A DNA stretch of 64,000 nt from Candidatus Kinetoplastibacterium blastocrithidii (ex Strigomonas culicis) (GCF_000319245.1 NC_019814.1:372001-436000); one strand, 5' to 3'; shown: positions 29,441-40,404, numbered from the stretch's first letter. Notes: a model not told the origin generated them from the sequence alone. Translations and numbers: made by a program.

Positions 29441-30337
29441 TTATGGGATTTGTGCTTTATTTAGCAACATGATATTATTTTCTGTATTAGATGTAGTAAC
29501 CCATGTTGGATTAATATTTTGAAAATGCTTCATAAAATTATTATATTCGTTACCTATTTCCAGAACTAGTATCCCATCGCTCTTCAAAAAACTCTTAACT
29601 TTTTTAAGTATTCTTTTTATAAGATGCATACCATCATCACCTCCATCTAACGCTATTATTGGCTCATGTAAATATTCTTCAGGCAAGTTATTGAGAGATA
29701 GAGTATTAACGTAAGGAGGATTACATATAACAATGTCGTACTGATAGCTTGGTATTTTATCAAATAGGTCGCTATTTATTGTTTTGATCCTATCTTGCAA
29801 GTTATAATGTTTAATATTTTTTTCTGCTATTCTTAAAGCATCTACAGATATATCAGTTGCAGTTAACATGGACTGTTGAAATGCAAATGCAGCTAATATT
29901 GCAAGACATCCTGATCCAGTACATAAATCTAAAATACTTGTAATTGATTCTGAATCTTTAACCCAGGGATAGAGACAGTTTTGTATCAGTTCTGATATTG
30001 GAGATCTTGGTATTATGACATTATTATTTATGTAGAATTTGTATCCTTGCAATAAGGATTCTTTTGTTAAATATGAAGCAGGTATTCTAAGCCTAATTCT
30101 TTTGTTAATTAAATACAAGATTTTTCTTATTTCATTTTTTGTAATATTAGAATCTAAGAAGATATCGAGATTGTCAACTGGCAGGCTCAATGAATGTAAT
30201 ATAAGATATATCGCCTCATCATAAGCATTATCACTTCCATGACCAAAAAAAATACCAGACTTATTAAATATAGTTGTTGTGTATCTAATAATATCTCTCA
30301 AGGTTCTTAGCTGGTTTATGCAGGAGTAATTGATCAT
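29441..30337 (-). CDS. prmB: Ribosomal protein L3 (glutamine-N5) methyltransferase
   Basis: SAM-dependent methyltransferase of the HemK/PrmB family. SAM motif LDLCTGSGCLAI (around 140) and the catalytic CNPPYV tetrad region (around 205) are clear. PrmB modifies a Gln of ribosomal protein L3; PrmC modifies release factors. I favour PrmB because of length (298) and its place after dapE, where prmB sits in Burkholderiales relatives. The specificity cannot be proven by eye. It is the last gene of the dapC-dapD-dapE-prmB run, 2 nt after dapE. Confidence 0.88.
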   Translation of the reverse strand: MINYSCINQLRTLRDIIRYTTTIFNKSGIFFGHGSDNAYDEAIYLILHSLSLPVDNLDIFLDSNITKNEIRKILYLINKRIRLRIPASYLTKESLLQGYKFYINNNVIIPRSPISELIQNCLYPWVKDSESITSILDLCTGSGCLAILAAFAFQQSMLTATDISVDALRIAEKNIKHYNLQDRIKTINSDLFDKIPSYQYDIVICNPPYVNTLSLNNLPEEYLHEPIIALDGGDDGMHLIKRILKKVKSFLKSDGILVLEIGNEYNNFMKHFQNINPTWVTTSNTENNIMLLNKAQIP

Positions 30338-30339
30338 GT

Positions 30340-31479
30340 TTATATTAAAAGTAATTTCTCTAATGTTGATCTGTATATGTTTTTTAATATGTTAAGCGAT
30401 GATATTTCTACTCTTTCATTAACTTTATGTATACTATCATTACAAGGTCCGAATTCTATAATTTGTTTACTAACCTTTGTTATAAATCGCCCATCTGAAG
30501 TTCCGCCTGATGTAGAGAGCTTGGTTTTTATTTTTGTTTCATCAAATATAGATTCGGTTATAGCATTTATCAGTGATCCATTCTGCGTTATAAAAGGTTC
30601 TCCATTCAGTACCCATTCTAGCTTATACTTTAGTTTATATTTATCTAATATTGAGTGAATTATTCTCTTTAGGTTTTCAGGAGTGTTCTCAGTTGAAAAA
30701 CGGAAATTGAATTTTATTTCCATCTCGCCTGGTATGACATTTGTTGCTCCATTGCCAGAATGAATGTTAGATATCTGAAATGTTGTAGGAGGGAAATGCT
30801 CATTGCCTTTATCCCATGTATAGTTAATAATCTCAGACAATGCAGGGGAGAATGAGTGTATTGGATTGAATGCTAGATGTGGATAAGCTACATGTCCTTG
30901 AGTTCCCTTGATAATAAGGTTGCCAGATAATGATCCTCTTCTTCCATTCTTGCATACATCTCCAAGTTTTTTCTCTGATGTCGGCTCTCCAACTATACAA
31001 AAATCTATCGATATGTCATTTCTTCTGAGATGCTCGCAAACTAAAGATGTGCCATAAATTGCATCGCCTTCTTCATCTGAGGTTATAAGAAGAGCAATAG
31101 AACCTGTGTGCTCAGGATATTCTTCTATAAATTCATTCGCTGCTACTAAAAAAGCAGCAATAGATCCTTTCATATCGGAAATTCCACGTCCATAGATATA
31201 ACCATCTCGTTCAGTTGGTATAAAAGGATCGCTATTCCATTCTTTTATATTGCCGGCAGGAACAACATCAGTATGTCCGGCAAAAACAAATAGTGGATTC
31301 TTCTTGCCTTTTATAGCCCACAGGTTAGTTACTCCATTCTTATTTATTGACGTACATTTGAAGCCGATATCTACGAGTATATCAGATATGATCTTCTGAC
31401 ATCCAGCATCATCCGGAGTGATAGATTTTAATGATACTAGATCATTTGCAATGTCAATTACTGAAAGTTTTTTGCTCAT
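30340..31479 (-). CDS. dapE: Succinyl-diaminopimelate desuccinylase
   Basis: Zinc metallohydrolase that releases LL-diaminopimelate from its N-succinyl form. Zinc ligands are visible in FAGHTDVVPAG (around 66-76), the following GRGISDMKG Asp, the TSDEEGD acid pair (around 132) and EFGPCNDSIHKVNE near the C-terminus. Length 379 matches the family. The dapD stop and dapE start overlap (TAATG), so they are translationally coupled. The product feeds lysine and peptidoglycan synthesis. Confidence 0.97.
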   Translation of the reverse strand: MSKKLSVIDIANDLVSLKSITPDDAGCQKIISDILVDIGFKCTSINKNGVTNLWAIKGKKNPLFVFAGHTDVVPAGNIKEWNSDPFIPTERDGYIYGRGISDMKGSIAAFLVAANEFIEEYPEHTGSIALLITSDEEGDAIYGTSLVCEHLRRNDISIDFCIVGEPTSEKKLGDVCKNGRRGSLSGNLIIKGTQGHVAYPHLAFNPIHSFSPALSEIINYTWDKGNEHFPPTTFQISNIHSGNGATNVIPGEMEIKFNFRFSTENTPENLKRIIHSILDKYKLKYKLEWVLNGEPFITQNGSLINAITESIFDETKIKTKLSTSGGTSDGRFITKVSKQIIEFGPCNDSIHKVNERVEISSLNILKNIYRSTLEKLLLI

Positions 31480-32303
31480 TAGGCTCTCAACAAGTCATTT
31501 ATGCTTGTTTTTGATCTGGTTTTAGCGTCTACCCTTTTTACTATGACAGCACATGCTAGGCTATGAGAGCCATCAGAAGATGGTATTGATCCAGGAACAA
31601 CAACAGACCCGGAAGGGACTCTTCCATAGATAATTTTACCTGTTTCTCTATCTAAAATTTTTGTGCTCTGAGAAATAAAAACCCCCATTGCTAGAACAGA
31701 GTTCTCCTCAACAATTACTCCTTCTACTACTTCTGAGCGAGCTCCAATAAAACAGTTATCTTCTATTATAGTTGGATTTGATTGTAGTGGTTCTAGTACT
31801 CCACCTATACCAACCCCTCCTGAAAGGTGTACATTTTTACCTATTTGGGCGCAAGATCCAACTGTTGACCATGTGTCAACCATAGTTCCTTCATCTACAT
31901 ATGCCCCTATATTAACGTATGATGGCATTAATACTACATTACTAGCAATGAAAGATCCTTTTCGTGCTATTGCTCCTGGAACAACCCTATAGCCAGATTC
32001 CATAAATTTTTTATCGCTGAATCCAGAAAATTTCAGAGGAACTTTATCATAAAATAACATTGACCCACTGTCTAGAATCTTATTTTCTTTGATTCTGAAG
32101 GACAATAGAACTGCTTTTTTTAGCCATTGATGAACAACCCATTCATTATTTTTCTTTTCAGCAACCCTTAATTTTCCAGAGTCTAGTAATTCTATGGTGT
32201 TGTTAATAGCATCAGACACGTCTGTACTTAAGTTCATAGGAGATAGGCTTGATCTATCGTTCCAAATATTTTCAATCTTGTTTTGTAATGTTGTATTCGT
32301 CAT
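31479..32303 (-). CDS. dapD: 2,3,4,5-tetrahydropyridine-2,6-dicarboxylate N-succinyltransferase
   Basis: Left-handed beta-helix acyltransferase that succinylates tetrahydrodipicolinate with succinyl-CoA. Hexapeptide-type segments run from about residue 105 to 230 ([36 protein letters not shown], and [18 protein letters not shown]). Length 274 is standard. It sits between dapC and dapE. Its succinyl-CoA may come from SucCD at the start of the window. Confidence 0.97.
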   Translation of the reverse strand: MTNTTLQNKIENIWNDRSSLSPMNLSTDVSDAINNTIELLDSGKLRVAEKKNNEWVVHQWLKKAVLLSFRIKENKILDSGSMLFYDKVPLKFSGFSDKKFMESGYRVVPGAIARKGSFIASNVVLMPSYVNIGAYVDEGTMVDTWSTVGSCAQIGKNVHLSGGVGIGGVLEPLQSNPTIIEDNCFIGARSEVVEGVIVEENSVLAMGVFISQSTKILDRETGKIIYGRVPSGSVVVPGSIPSSDGSHSLACAVIVKRVDAKTRSKTSINDLLRA

Positions 32304-32332
32304 ATTATATATAAATAAAAGATATTAAAATT

Positions 32333-33541
32333 TTAAATATTGATTTTCACAAAGTTAATAATTCTATTTGCTGCTTCAACACATTCTTCTAATGAAGAAA
32401 CCAAAGCAATTCTTATCCTATTCTTACCTGGGTTTTCTCCCAAAGATTCTCTAGCTAGGAAGCTTCCAGGAAGTACTGTCACTGCTGTTTTCTTATACAA
32501 TTCCCTAGTAAAAATTGTATCTGATATTGGAGTTCTTATCCACAAATAAAAAGAAGCTTGCGGTCTTGGCACATCTAACACTTGTTGTAATATTGGAAGA
32601 ACTGTATTGATTTTATTGGTATACATTTTGCGATTTTCTTGTACATGTGCCTCATCACTCCAAGCAGCTATGCTAGCATTTGCAATTACTGGCCCCATGG
32701 CGCTGCCATTATATGTCCTATATAGCAGAAATTTATTTAACAATTTTGAATCGCCTGCTATGAATCCTGATCTTAATCCAGGTAAGCTCGAGCGTTTTGA
32801 TAAGCTAGAGAATACAACTAGGTTTTTAAAATCATTTATCCCTATAATGTCAGCTGCTTGCATACCTCCAAGAGGAGGCGTCATAGTTTCGTCATATATT
32901 TCTGAATAACATTCATCAGAAGCTATGATAAATCCATATTTATTGGATAAATAAAAAATTTTCTTCCATTCGTCTAGGCTTATTACATTACCAACTGGAT
33001 TTCCTGGGGAGCACACGAATACCATCTTTGTTTTTTTCCAAATATAATCTGGAACGCTATCCCAATCATATGAGAAGTCTTTTTCTTGATTTAAATTTAT
33101 ATAATATGGTTTAGCTCCTGCTAGGAATGTTGCTCCTTCATAAATTTGGTAAAATGGATTTGGACAGATTACAATAGAATCTGTATCTGCGGCTGAATCG
33201 ATAGCAATTTGTGTGAATGAAAATAAAGCCTCTCTCGATCCCAATGCTGGCAGAACTTGTGATTCTGCATCTATGGAGGCTATTTTATAACGATTCCTTA
33301 GCCACTTACAAATAACTTCTCTTAATGCTGAATCACCCTTTGTTGAAGGATAAACTGATAATCCTGACAAGTTGTCTATGATTGCTTTTTTTACTATAGC
33401 GGGAGATGGGTGTTTAGGCTCGCCTATAGATAAATTAATAGGGGTAGCATTGTAGTGTGTATCCTCATTATTTATATTATTTAAAAGAGAACGCAGGTTT
33501 TCAAATGGATAAGGATTTAATTTATTTAATCTTTTGTTCAT
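32333..33541 (-). CDS. dapC: Succinyldiaminopimelate transaminase
   Basis: PLP aminotransferase (class I/II fold) that converts N-succinyl-2-amino-6-ketopimelate to N-succinyl-DAP with glutamate. The PLP lysine lies in SSLSKRSSLPGLRSGF (around 230-245); SPGNPVGNVI and SDECYSEIY are the usual cofactor-binding segments. Position directly upstream of dapD supports DapC rather than another aminotransferase. Start is taken at the second Met (33541; MNKRLNKLNPYPFENLR); the first Met at 33550 is possible. Length is 402 residues. It is the first gene of the operon, divergent from tRNA-Leu. Confidence 0.92.
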   Translation of the reverse strand: MNKRLNKLNPYPFENLRSLLNNINNEDTHYNATPINLSIGEPKHPSPAIVKKAIIDNLSGLSVYPSTKGDSALREVICKWLRNRYKIASIDAESQVLPALGSREALFSFTQIAIDSAADTDSIVICPNPFYQIYEGATFLAGAKPYYINLNQEKDFSYDWDSVPDYIWKKTKMVFVCSPGNPVGNVISLDEWKKIFYLSNKYGFIIASDECYSEIYDETMTPPLGGMQAADIIGINDFKNLVVFSSLSKRSSLPGLRSGFIAGDSKLLNKFLLYRTYNGSAMGPVIANASIAAWSDEAHVQENRKMYTNKINTVLPILQQVLDVPRPQASFYLWIRTPISDTIFTRELYKKTAVTVLPGSFLARESLGENPGKNRIRIALVSSLEECVEAANRIINFVKINI

Positions 33542-33565
33542 ATTATACAATTCTGATCATTAAAG

Positions 33566-33574
33566 TGTTATAAT
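33566..33574 (+). promoter_or_regulatory. Extended -10 promoter for tRNA-Leu
   Basis: TGTTATAAT at 33566-33574 is a perfect extended -10 element (TGnTATAAT), placing transcription start about 9 nt before the tRNA. No good -35 box is seen. Confidence 0.6.
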
Positions 33575-33589
33575 ACCACTAATGGTTTA

Positions 33590-33674
33590 GCGAAGGTGGC
33601 GAAATTGGTAGACGCACCAGGTTTAGGTCCTGGCGCCGCGAGGCGTATGGGTTCGAGTCCCCTCCTTCGCACCA
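33590..33674 (+). tRNA. tRNA-Leu (UAG)
   Basis: Acceptor GCGAAGG/CCTTCGC, anticodon stem CCAGG/CCTGG around TTTAGGT (anticodon TAG), a long variable arm typical of class II tRNAs, TTCGAGT T-loop, discriminator A and encoded CCA. Length is 85 nt. Confidence 0.97.
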
Positions 33675-33900
33675 TGTGTTTTATTAGTGTAAAGCTTCGT
33701 TGTTATTATGGATGTTTTATGCTATTTTTTCATCTTATTCTTATAAATGAGATAAGTTTCAGCAACATTTTTTTATTGTTTGGTTCTCAAAGCAACATAT
33801 TTGCTATATATGATTTTTGAAATAAATAGTAAATTCTTTCTGTACTATCATTTTGTATATGTAGATTGTTGCGTTATTGGCACTAAATATTGAAATTTTA

Positions 33901-33930
33901 TTGACTTGATTTTATAAGATTAGGATAGTA
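33901..33930 (+). promoter_or_regulatory. Candidate promoter of the cold-shock gene
   Basis: TTGACT (33901-33906) is followed after 17 bp by GATAGT (33924-33929), or after 18 bp by ATAGTA. A start near 33936 would leave a leader of about 130 nt before the csp ATG, a length typical of cspA-family mRNAs. Confidence 0.5.
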
Positions 33931-33933
33931 TTA

Positions 33934-33962
33934 CAACACGATTTTGGGTGTTGAGGTTTTTT
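33934..33962 (+). promoter_or_regulatory. Hairpin with T-run in the csp leader
   Basis: CAACAC (33934-33939) pairs with GTGTTG (33948-33953) across an 8-nt loop, followed by AGG and six T residues. It resembles a small intrinsic terminator or a 5'-end stabilising hairpin. The 391 bp between tRNA-Leu and csp hold nothing else recognisable. Confidence 0.5.
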
Positions 33963-34065
33963 GTTCAGTGCTTTGCCTACTTCGGGTTATGGTTATTGTT
34001 CTTTAGCTCTCTCCTTGATTGTGTTTTTTAAGGCTAAGGCCAGTGTGTCTCAAGGAAAATATAAT

Positions 34066-34275
34066 ATGTTGGAAACTGGAGTAGTAAAGTGGTTTAATGC
34101 TGAAAAAGGTTATGGTTTTATAGCCCCTGAATCTGGAGGCAAAGATCTTTTTGTGCATTTTTCTGAAATTCAAGGTACTGGATTTAAATCTCTTGAAGAA
34201 AATCAGAGAGTAAGCTTTGTGGTTACTAATGGGCCTAGAGGTTTACAAGCAACAAAGATTCAAATATTGCAATAG
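34066..34275 (+). CDS. Cold-shock domain protein
   Basis: A 69-residue single cold-shock domain (OB fold) that binds single-stranded RNA/DNA. RNP1 KGYGFIAPE and RNP2 DLFVHFSEI are intact, and the start [17 protein letters not shown]-type pattern (here [11 protein letters not shown]) fits CspA/CspD relatives. ATG 34066 has AAGGA at 9-nt spacing; the open frame extends 105 nt further upstream but without conservation. A strong terminator follows. Its long leader suggests post-transcriptional control, as in cspA (inference). Exact paralogue not assigned. Confidence 0.94.
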   Translation: MLETGVVKWFNAEKGYGFIAPESGGKDLFVHFSEIQGTGFKSLEENQRVSFVVTNGPRGLQATKIQILQ

Positions 34276-34334
34276 TATAATATTGCAATAGTAATATACA
34301 TTTTATAATAATATAGAGTGTTTTTACATATGAG

Positions 34335-34371
34335 GACCGCTTCTGTAACTATGGAAGTGGTCTTTATTTTT
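34335..34371 (+). terminator. Intrinsic terminator after csp
   Basis: GACCGCTTC (34335-34343) pairs with GAAGTGGTC (34354-34362), nine pairs with one G-U, 10-nt loop, followed by TTTATTTTT. The 200 nt from here to tig contain no gene. Confidence 0.85.
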
Positions 34372-34573
34372 ATTTGTTTTATTGTAATAGATAAATACAG
34401 GTTTAATTTTTAAAATATAATAAGACATTAGTTTTTGATTGGTTTCTTTTTTAAAGATTTTTAAGTGATAGAGATCTAATACAATTTTGAAAAAATTTAT
34501 AATATTAAAACTTTCCTGTAAAATTTCCAAAATCAGTAATTTTTTTTAACTATTTATTTTAATGGATTTTTAA

Positions 34574-35887
34574 ATGCAGCCTGTGATTGAATCGCTTTCT
34601 GGTTTGAAGCGTCGTGTGGTTTTAGAGGTCTCTGTTGCAAATGTAGAGGATAAATTCCAGAAGCAATTAAGGGATTTTGCTAAGAAAACAAAAATTTCTG
34701 GTTTTAGGCCTGGTAAGGCTCCTATTAATATGATTGAGCGTTCTCATGGTTTTAGTATACGACAAGATATTATTAGTGGAGAGTTGAGCGATACATTCGA
34801 AAAAGTTATTAAGTCTGAGAATATTAATATAGTAAGAATGCCAAGTATTGTCCCTAGTAAAAAATCCACTGAGAACAATGAAGTTTTAACTTTTGAGGCG
34901 ACTTTTGAGATTTATCCAGAAGTAATTATTCCTGATTTTTCTGAAGTTAGTGTTATTAGATATGTTTCAGAGATAAAAGATGAAGATGTAAATAAAACTA
35001 TAGATTTTTTGCGTCAACAAAAGTCATCCTTTATTAGCAGGAAAAATAAAGTTGTTTCTGAGGGAGATAAAGTAACTCTAAGTTTTATTGGATCCATAGA
35101 TGATAAGTCCTTTCAAGGAGGAAGCTCGGATTCTTTTTCTTTTATAGTTGGCAAAGGAAAACTTTTACCTGATTTTGAGAATGCTGTATTGGGAATGATT
35201 GATAATGAAGAGAAAGTCTTCAATGTAACATTTCCAGATGATTATCATGATAAAACCACTGCTGGTAAAACAGCAAAATTTAGCATTAAAATTTTAGAGG
35301 TTTGTGAAAATATACTTCCAGAGTTAAATGACGATTTTGCCAAATTATTTAGTCATGAGAAGCTATTTAACCTAGATATGCTTCGCCAAGAGGTTCTAGA
35401 TAGTTTAAAACGTGATATTTCTTTTAGGCTAAAGAATAGAAATAAAAAATCTGTGATGGATGCTCTTTCTAATCTAATAAATTTTGATATTCCTGAAGTT
35501 TTGATTGAAGACGAAAAAAATAATATGTTGAGTGCCTTTAAAGATCGCATAAAATCAAAAAATAGTTCAGATAATTTGGATAGCATTTCTCTTGATATTT
35601 TTTCAGAGGAAGCAAAAAAGAGAGTAGGTGTTGGTTTGTTAGTATCTGAACTGTCGAATAAAAACAATTTATTGCCTACAGATGAACAGATTGTTGAATA
35701 CTTTAAATTAGTTTCAAAAAATTATCAGGATTCAGATAAGCTTATTAAGCAATATTTATCGGATAAAAAACACTACTCAGATAGTAAAATGTTAATTTTA
35801 GAAGACAATGTAGTTAATTATATTTTTTCTCTAGCTAAAGTTACTGATGAGGTCGTCTCATTTGAAGACTTGATGGGAATACAATGA
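34574..35887 (+). CDS. tig: Trigger factor
   Basis: Ribosome-associated chaperone and peptidyl-prolyl isomerase that meets nascent chains. Order: ribosome-binding N-domain with the signature SGFRPGKAP (around 43-51), FKBP-type PPIase domain (about 160-245, with [13 protein letters not shown]), and an elongated helical C-terminal domain. Length 437 matches E. coli Tig (432). The stop overlaps the clpP start by ATGA. It heads the classical tig-clpP-clpX-lon protein-quality-control cluster. Confidence 0.97.
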   Translation: MQPVIESLSGLKRRVVLEVSVANVEDKFQKQLRDFAKKTKISGFRPGKAPINMIERSHGFSIRQDIISGELSDTFEKVIKSENINIVRMPSIVPSKKSTENNEVLTFEATFEIYPEVIIPDFSEVSVIRYVSEIKDEDVNKTIDFLRQQKSSFISRKNKVVSEGDKVTLSFIGSIDDKSFQGGSSDSFSFIVGKGKLLPDFENAVLGMIDNEEKVFNVTFPDDYHDKTTAGKTAKFSIKILEVCENILPELNDDFAKLFSHEKLFNLDMLRQEVLDSLKRDISFRLKNRNKKSVMDALSNLINFDIPEVLIEDEKNNMLSAFKDRIKSKNSSDNLDSISLDIFSEEAKKRVGVGLLVSELSNKNNLLPTDEQIVEYFKLVSKNYQDSDKLIKQYLSDKKHYSDSKMLILEDNVVNYIFSLAKVTDEVVSFEDLMGIQ

Positions 35888-36516
35888 CAAATAATAATAT
35901 AACTACAGGTTTTTTAGGAATATCAAATTTCAATTATGTGCCTACTGTCATTGAAAAGTCTGGCAGATCTGAACGTGCTTATGATATATACTCCAGGCTT
36001 TTAAAGGAGAGAATTGTTTTTTTATCTGGTCCGGTGACAGATCATTCTGCTAATTTGGTAATTGCTCAGTTATTGTTTTTAGAATCAGATGACCCAAGTA
36101 AAGATATATCCCTTTACATAAATTCTCCTGGTGGCTCTGTTTATGCTGGAATGGCTATTTTTGACACTATGAATTTTATTAAGCCTCATGTCTCTACTAT
36201 GTGCATAGGAATTGCTGCTAGTATGGGTGCTTTTTTATTAGCTGCGGGCACAAAAGGGAAACGATTCTCACTACCTAATGCATGTATGATGATACACCAA
36301 CCTTCAGGTGGTGCGCAGGGTCAAGCTAGTGATATTCAGATTCATGCTGAAGAAATACTTAGATTGCGTAATCGTTTAAATAAAATATTGGCAGACAACA
36401 CTGGTCAAACTATGGAAAAGATCTCTAGTGATACTGATAGAGATAATTTTATGTCAGCTAATGATGCTTTGAATTACGGATTGATTGATAAGATATTAGC
36501 AAATCGTATTATGTGA
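35884..36516 (+). CDS. clpP: ATP-dependent Clp protease proteolytic subunit
   Basis: Tetradecameric serine peptidase that degrades proteins fed by ClpX or ClpA. The catalytic triad is visible: Ser113 in [14 protein letters not shown] and His138 in MIHQPSGG, with Asp further on in the DTDRDNF region. Length 210 is normal. The ATG overlaps the tig stop (ATGA), implying translational coupling. clpX follows after 66 nt. All core residues are intact. Confidence 0.98.
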   Translation: MTNNNITTGFLGISNFNYVPTVIEKSGRSERAYDIYSRLLKERIVFLSGPVTDHSANLVIAQLLFLESDDPSKDISLYINSPGGSVYAGMAIFDTMNFIKPHVSTMCIGIAASMGAFLLAAGTKGKRFSLPNACMMIHQPSGGAQGQASDIQIHAEEILRLRNRLNKILADNTGQTMEKISSDTDRDNFMSANDALNYGLIDKILANRIM

Positions 36517-36582
36517 TTGTGATTTGTATTATTTAAGATTTCATATTGTATTGCTAATTTTATATATTTAGAGATGTGATTT

Positions 36583-37833
36583 ATGTCAGGAAAAAGTGAA
36601 TCTTTGGATGGTGGTGGTATTCGTTGTTCTTTTTGTGGAAAAAGTCAAGATGATGTTGAGCGTCTAATATCAGGTCCTTCATCATTGTATATATGTAATG
36701 GATGTATTGATTTGTGCAATGAAGTTATGTTTGAGGAATCCAAAGCATCATCTAATCATATACATAATGACTTTAAAATTAATCTGCCAACTCCTAGGCA
36801 AATTAAGACTCATCTTGATCAATATGTAATTGGACAAGATATACCAAAACGTATACTTTCTGTGGCAGTATATAATCATTATAAGCGTATAAATGATACT
36901 TATAACTCTGTTAAAAATGAAGTAGAGTTATCTAAAAGCAATATTATACTTATAGGATCTACTGGCTCAGGTAAAACTTTGTTAGCCCAAGTACTAGCAA
37001 AATTTCTGGAGGTGCCATTTGTAATAGCTGATGCAACAACTTTAACCGAAGCGGGTTATGTAGGGGAAGATGTTGAGAATATTATCCATAAGTTGCTACA
37101 ATCTTGTGATAATGATATAAAAAAAGCGCAAAGAGCTATTATATACATTGATGAAATAGATAAAATTTCTAGAAAATCTGAGAATCCTTCAATAACTAGA
37201 GATGTATCTGGTGAAGGAGTACAGCAAGCTTTGCTAAAATTTATTGAGGGAACAGTAGCTTCAGTTCCTCCACAAGGGGGAAGAAAGAATCCGAATCAAG
37301 ATTTTATTCAAGTTGACACTACTAATATTTTATTTATAGTTGGTGGGGCTTTTGATGGTTTAGATAAAATAATTAGATTGAGATCAGAGAAGTCTGGTAT
37401 TGGTTTTTCTGCAAATGTTTTTTCAAAAGATGATGATTTGAATAATTTAAATAAAGTTGAACCAAGGGATTTAGTTAAATTTGGATTGATACCTGAACTA
37501 GTTGGTAGATTGCCTGTAATAACTTCTCTTGATGATCTTGATGAAGCTGCTTTAGTAAGGGTTTTAGTGGAGCCTAGAAATTCTATTGTTAAGCAATTTC
37601 AAAAATTATTTTCTTTTGATGGTGTTACTCTTGAGGTTACAGAAAAAGCTTTGCATCTAATCTCTAATAAGGCATTAATTAGAAAAACTGGTGCTAGAGG
37701 GTTAAGATCTATAGTAGAGTCTGCTTTGTTTGATGTTATGTACGATATTCCTGATAATAACGATATAAGTAAGGTTATTTTAGATATTACAGAAGATAAT
37801 GAATTAAAAACCATAGTTATAAAAGATAACTGA
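36583..37833 (+). CDS. clpX: ATP-dependent Clp protease ATP-binding subunit ClpX
   Basis: AAA+ unfoldase that delivers substrates to ClpP. N-terminal zinc-binding domain has Cys15, Cys18, Cys38 and Cys41 (CSFC and CNGC). Walker A GSTGSGKT near residue 126, Walker [11 protein letters not shown] near 187, the GYVGEDVE pore loop near 155 and sensor [10 protein letters not shown] near 369 are present. Length 416 is normal. The IGF-type ClpP-contact loop appears as SGIGFSANV near 270. Confidence 0.98.
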   Translation: MSGKSESLDGGGIRCSFCGKSQDDVERLISGPSSLYICNGCIDLCNEVMFEESKASSNHIHNDFKINLPTPRQIKTHLDQYVIGQDIPKRILSVAVYNHYKRINDTYNSVKNEVELSKSNIILIGSTGSGKTLLAQVLAKFLEVPFVIADATTLTEAGYVGEDVENIIHKLLQSCDNDIKKAQRAIIYIDEIDKISRKSENPSITRDVSGEGVQQALLKFIEGTVASVPPQGGRKNPNQDFIQVDTTNILFIVGGAFDGLDKIIRLRSEKSGIGFSANVFSKDDDLNNLNKVEPRDLVKFGLIPELVGRLPVITSLDDLDEAALVRVLVEPRNSIVKQFQKLFSFDGVTLEVTEKALHLISNKALIRKTGARGLRSIVESALFDVMYDIPDNNDISKVILDITEDNELKTIVIKDN

Positions 37834-37977
37834 ATATAGATATTTTTATTTAGTTCTACTGTCTTTTACTATTGAATTACAGGTTATTAATACCAATATT
37901 AACATTATCGATTAGAAGTCAGTTGTTAAATTACAATTTCCATAAACTAGTATTTTTATTATCTCAAGGATGTGCTT

Positions 37978-40398
37978 ATGTCGGACAGCAAGCCTGTTCA
38001 CTCAGAACCTGTAGGTTTACCGTTGCTACCATTGAGAGATGTAGTTGTTTTCCCTAATATGGCTATACCTTTATTTGTGGGAAGATCTCGCTCTATAAAA
38101 GCTCTTGAAATAGCTATGGAAGCTGGCAGGAAAATAATTTTAGTAACTCAAAAGTCTGCTAGCAAAGATGATCCTGATGTGGGAGATTTATATAGGATAG
38201 GTTGTTTAGTTAATATTTTACAGATGCTGAAGCTTCCAGATGGCACTGTTAAAGTTTTAGTAGAGGGTATTCAACGTGTATCAATTACAACCATCGATAA
38301 TCTAGATACTCATTTTGTTTGTAATATTGATTATATAAGTAATGTTGATATTGATAAAATAGAGTTAGAAGCATTGCGTCGTGCTCTTACAGAGCAGTTT
38401 GATGAGTATCTTAAACTAAATAAAAAAATACCTTCAGAGGTTATTTCTTCGTTATTTGATATAAAAGAGGCCGAGCGTTTAGCATATACTATAGCTGCAC
38501 ATCTACCTATTAAGTTAGAAAATAAGCAGGGAATACTTGAAACCATTTCTTTATCAGAGCAAATGGAGTTATTACTGTCTTATATAGATATGGAAATAGA
38601 CATTCTACAAGTTGAGAAAAAAATACGTGGTCGAGTAAAGAAACAAATGGAGAAGAGCCAGCGAGATTATTATCTTAATGAGCAATTTAAGGCCATTCAG
38701 AAAGAACTTGGCGAAGGTGAAGATAACGGATTAGAGGAATTAGAAAAGAAAATTAATTCTGCTAATTTGTCCAAAGAGGCCTGTAAAAAAATTGATTCTG
38801 AATTGTCAAAGTTAAAATTGATGTCCCCTATGTCGGCGGAGGCAAATGTAATTCGCAATTATATAGAAACAGTAATAAATTTACCTTGGAAAAAAAAGAG
38901 CAAGATAAATATAAATCTTATAAATGCTGAAAGTGTTTTGGATAATGATCATTACGGGCTTGAGAAAGTAAAAAATCGTATTATTGAGTATCTGGCTGTT
39001 CAAAAACGTGTTAAAAAATTAAAGGCTCCTATCTTATGTTTAGTAGGGCCGCCTGGAGTTGGTAAAACTTCCTTAGGTCAGTCTATTGCTAGAGCAACCA
39101 ATCGTAAATTTGTAAGAATGGCTTTGGGTGGTGTTAGAGATGAGGCTGAAATTAGAGGTCATCGCCGTACATATATTGGGTCTATGCCAGGTAAAATCTT
39201 ACAAAATATATCAAAAGTAGGGGTTAGCAATCCTTTGTTTTTGTTAGATGAGGTAGATAAAATTGGTATGGATTTTAGGGGTGATCCTGCTTCAGCTCTA
39301 TTGGAAGTATTAGATCCGGAACAAAACAATACGTTTCAAGATCATTATGTAGAGGTTGATTTTGATCTTTCTGATGTAATGTTTGTAGCTACTAGTAATA
39401 CATTCAATATACCACCTGCATTATTAGATAGAATGGAGATAATCAGTCTATCTGGATACACAGATGATGAAAAATTACATATAGCTAGATATCATCTTTT
39501 GCCAAAGATAATGAAAAACAATGGAATTTTAGAAGACGAATTAAATATAGACGATTCTGCGTTAATAGGCATAATACGATATTACACTAGAGAAGCCGGT
39601 GTTCGTTCTTTAGAAAGAGAGATAAGTAAAATATGTCGTAAAATAGTAAGAAAAATTTTGGAAAATAGTGAAAAAGGTGAGATTAATTCGTTAATTGATA
39701 TTAATTCTAATAATTTGGAAGAGTATTTAGGAGTTCGTCGATATGACTTTGACTCTGTGGATCATGAGAATAGAATAGGTCAAGTAACAGGTCTAGCTTG
39801 GACTGAGGTTGGTGGAGACTTATTAACTATTGAGGTGGCAGATGTTTCTGGAAAAGGAAACATATTACGTACAGGATCATTGGGTGAGGTGATGAAAGAG
39901 TCAGTAGAAGCTGCTCGTACTGTGGTTAGATCTCGATTGAGTTCATTTGGTTTGCAAGACGATGTATTTGATAAAAGAGATATGCATTTACATGTTCCTG
40001 AAGGAGCTACTCCTAAAGATGGTCCATCTGCAGGTATAGCCATTGCCACTGCCATGGTTTCTGCCTTAACAAGAATACCAGTCAGATGTGATGTTGCTAT
40101 GACAGGTGAAATTACTTTGAGAGGTGAGGTTCTTCCAATTGGCGGATTAAAGGAAAAGTTATTGGCTGCTCATAGAGGAGGGGTTAAGATAGTTTTAATA
40201 CCTAACGATAATATAAAAGATCTATCTGAAATACCTGATTCTATAAAAGGAAGATTGGAAATAATTCCTGTAAAATGGATAGATAAAGTTTTGGAAATAG
40301 CTTTAGAAAGAGCTCCTGAATTTATAAATGAGACACATACAAGAAATAGAAGTTGGAATAAAAGCACAAAAAACAGCAACAAAGTAACAAAACATTAA
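37978..40398 (+). CDS. lon: ATP-dependent protease Lon
   Basis: Homo-oligomeric AAA+ serine protease for damaged and regulatory proteins. N-terminal substrate domain (1-300), Walker A GPPGVGKT (around 357), Walker [10 protein letters not shown], and the C-terminal protease domain with the catalytic Ser in [10 protein letters not shown] and the Lys about 43 residues later in [13 protein letters not shown] 37978 is chosen over GTG 37972 because AAGGA lies 7 nt upstream. Length is 806 residues. It ends at a symmetrical terminator shared with convergent tyrB. Confidence 0.97.
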   Translation: MSDSKPVHSEPVGLPLLPLRDVVVFPNMAIPLFVGRSRSIKALEIAMEAGRKIILVTQKSASKDDPDVGDLYRIGCLVNILQMLKLPDGTVKVLVEGIQRVSITTIDNLDTHFVCNIDYISNVDIDKIELEALRRALTEQFDEYLKLNKKIPSEVISSLFDIKEAERLAYTIAAHLPIKLENKQGILETISLSEQMELLLSYIDMEIDILQVEKKIRGRVKKQMEKSQRDYYLNEQFKAIQKELGEGEDNGLEELEKKINSANLSKEACKKIDSELSKLKLMSPMSAEANVIRNYIETVINLPWKKKSKININLINAESVLDNDHYGLEKVKNRIIEYLAVQKRVKKLKAPILCLVGPPGVGKTSLGQSIARATNRKFVRMALGGVRDEAEIRGHRRTYIGSMPGKILQNISKVGVSNPLFLLDEVDKIGMDFRGDPASALLEVLDPEQNNTFQDHYVEVDFDLSDVMFVATSNTFNIPPALLDRMEIISLSGYTDDEKLHIARYHLLPKIMKNNGILEDELNIDDSALIGIIRYYTREAGVRSLEREISKICRKIVRKILENSEKGEINSLIDINSNNLEEYLGVRRYDFDSVDHENRIGQVTGLAWTEVGGDLLTIEVADVSGKGNILRTGSLGEVMKESVEAARTVVRSRLSSFGLQDDVFDKRDMHLHVPEGATPKDGPSAGIAIATAMVSALTRIPVRCDVAMTGEITLRGEVLPIGGLKEKLLAAHRGGVKIVLIPNDNIKDLSEIPDSIKGRLEIIPVKWIDKVLEIALERAPEFINETHTRNRSWNKSTKNSNKVTKH

Positions 40399-40404
40399 GA
40401 AACG

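Noticed and set aside
33596-33820. 74-codon plus-strand frame over tRNA-Leu
   Set aside because: It lies across the tRNA and its spacer; the start is tRNA sequence read as protein, with no ribosome site or conserved motif.
34324-34530. 68-codon minus-strand frame between csp and tig
   Set aside because: It runs through the csp terminator and low-complexity AT sequence, with no family resemblance.
37872-38057. 61-codon frame overlapping the lon start
   Set aside because: It overlaps the conserved lon N-terminus in another frame and has no ribosome site.
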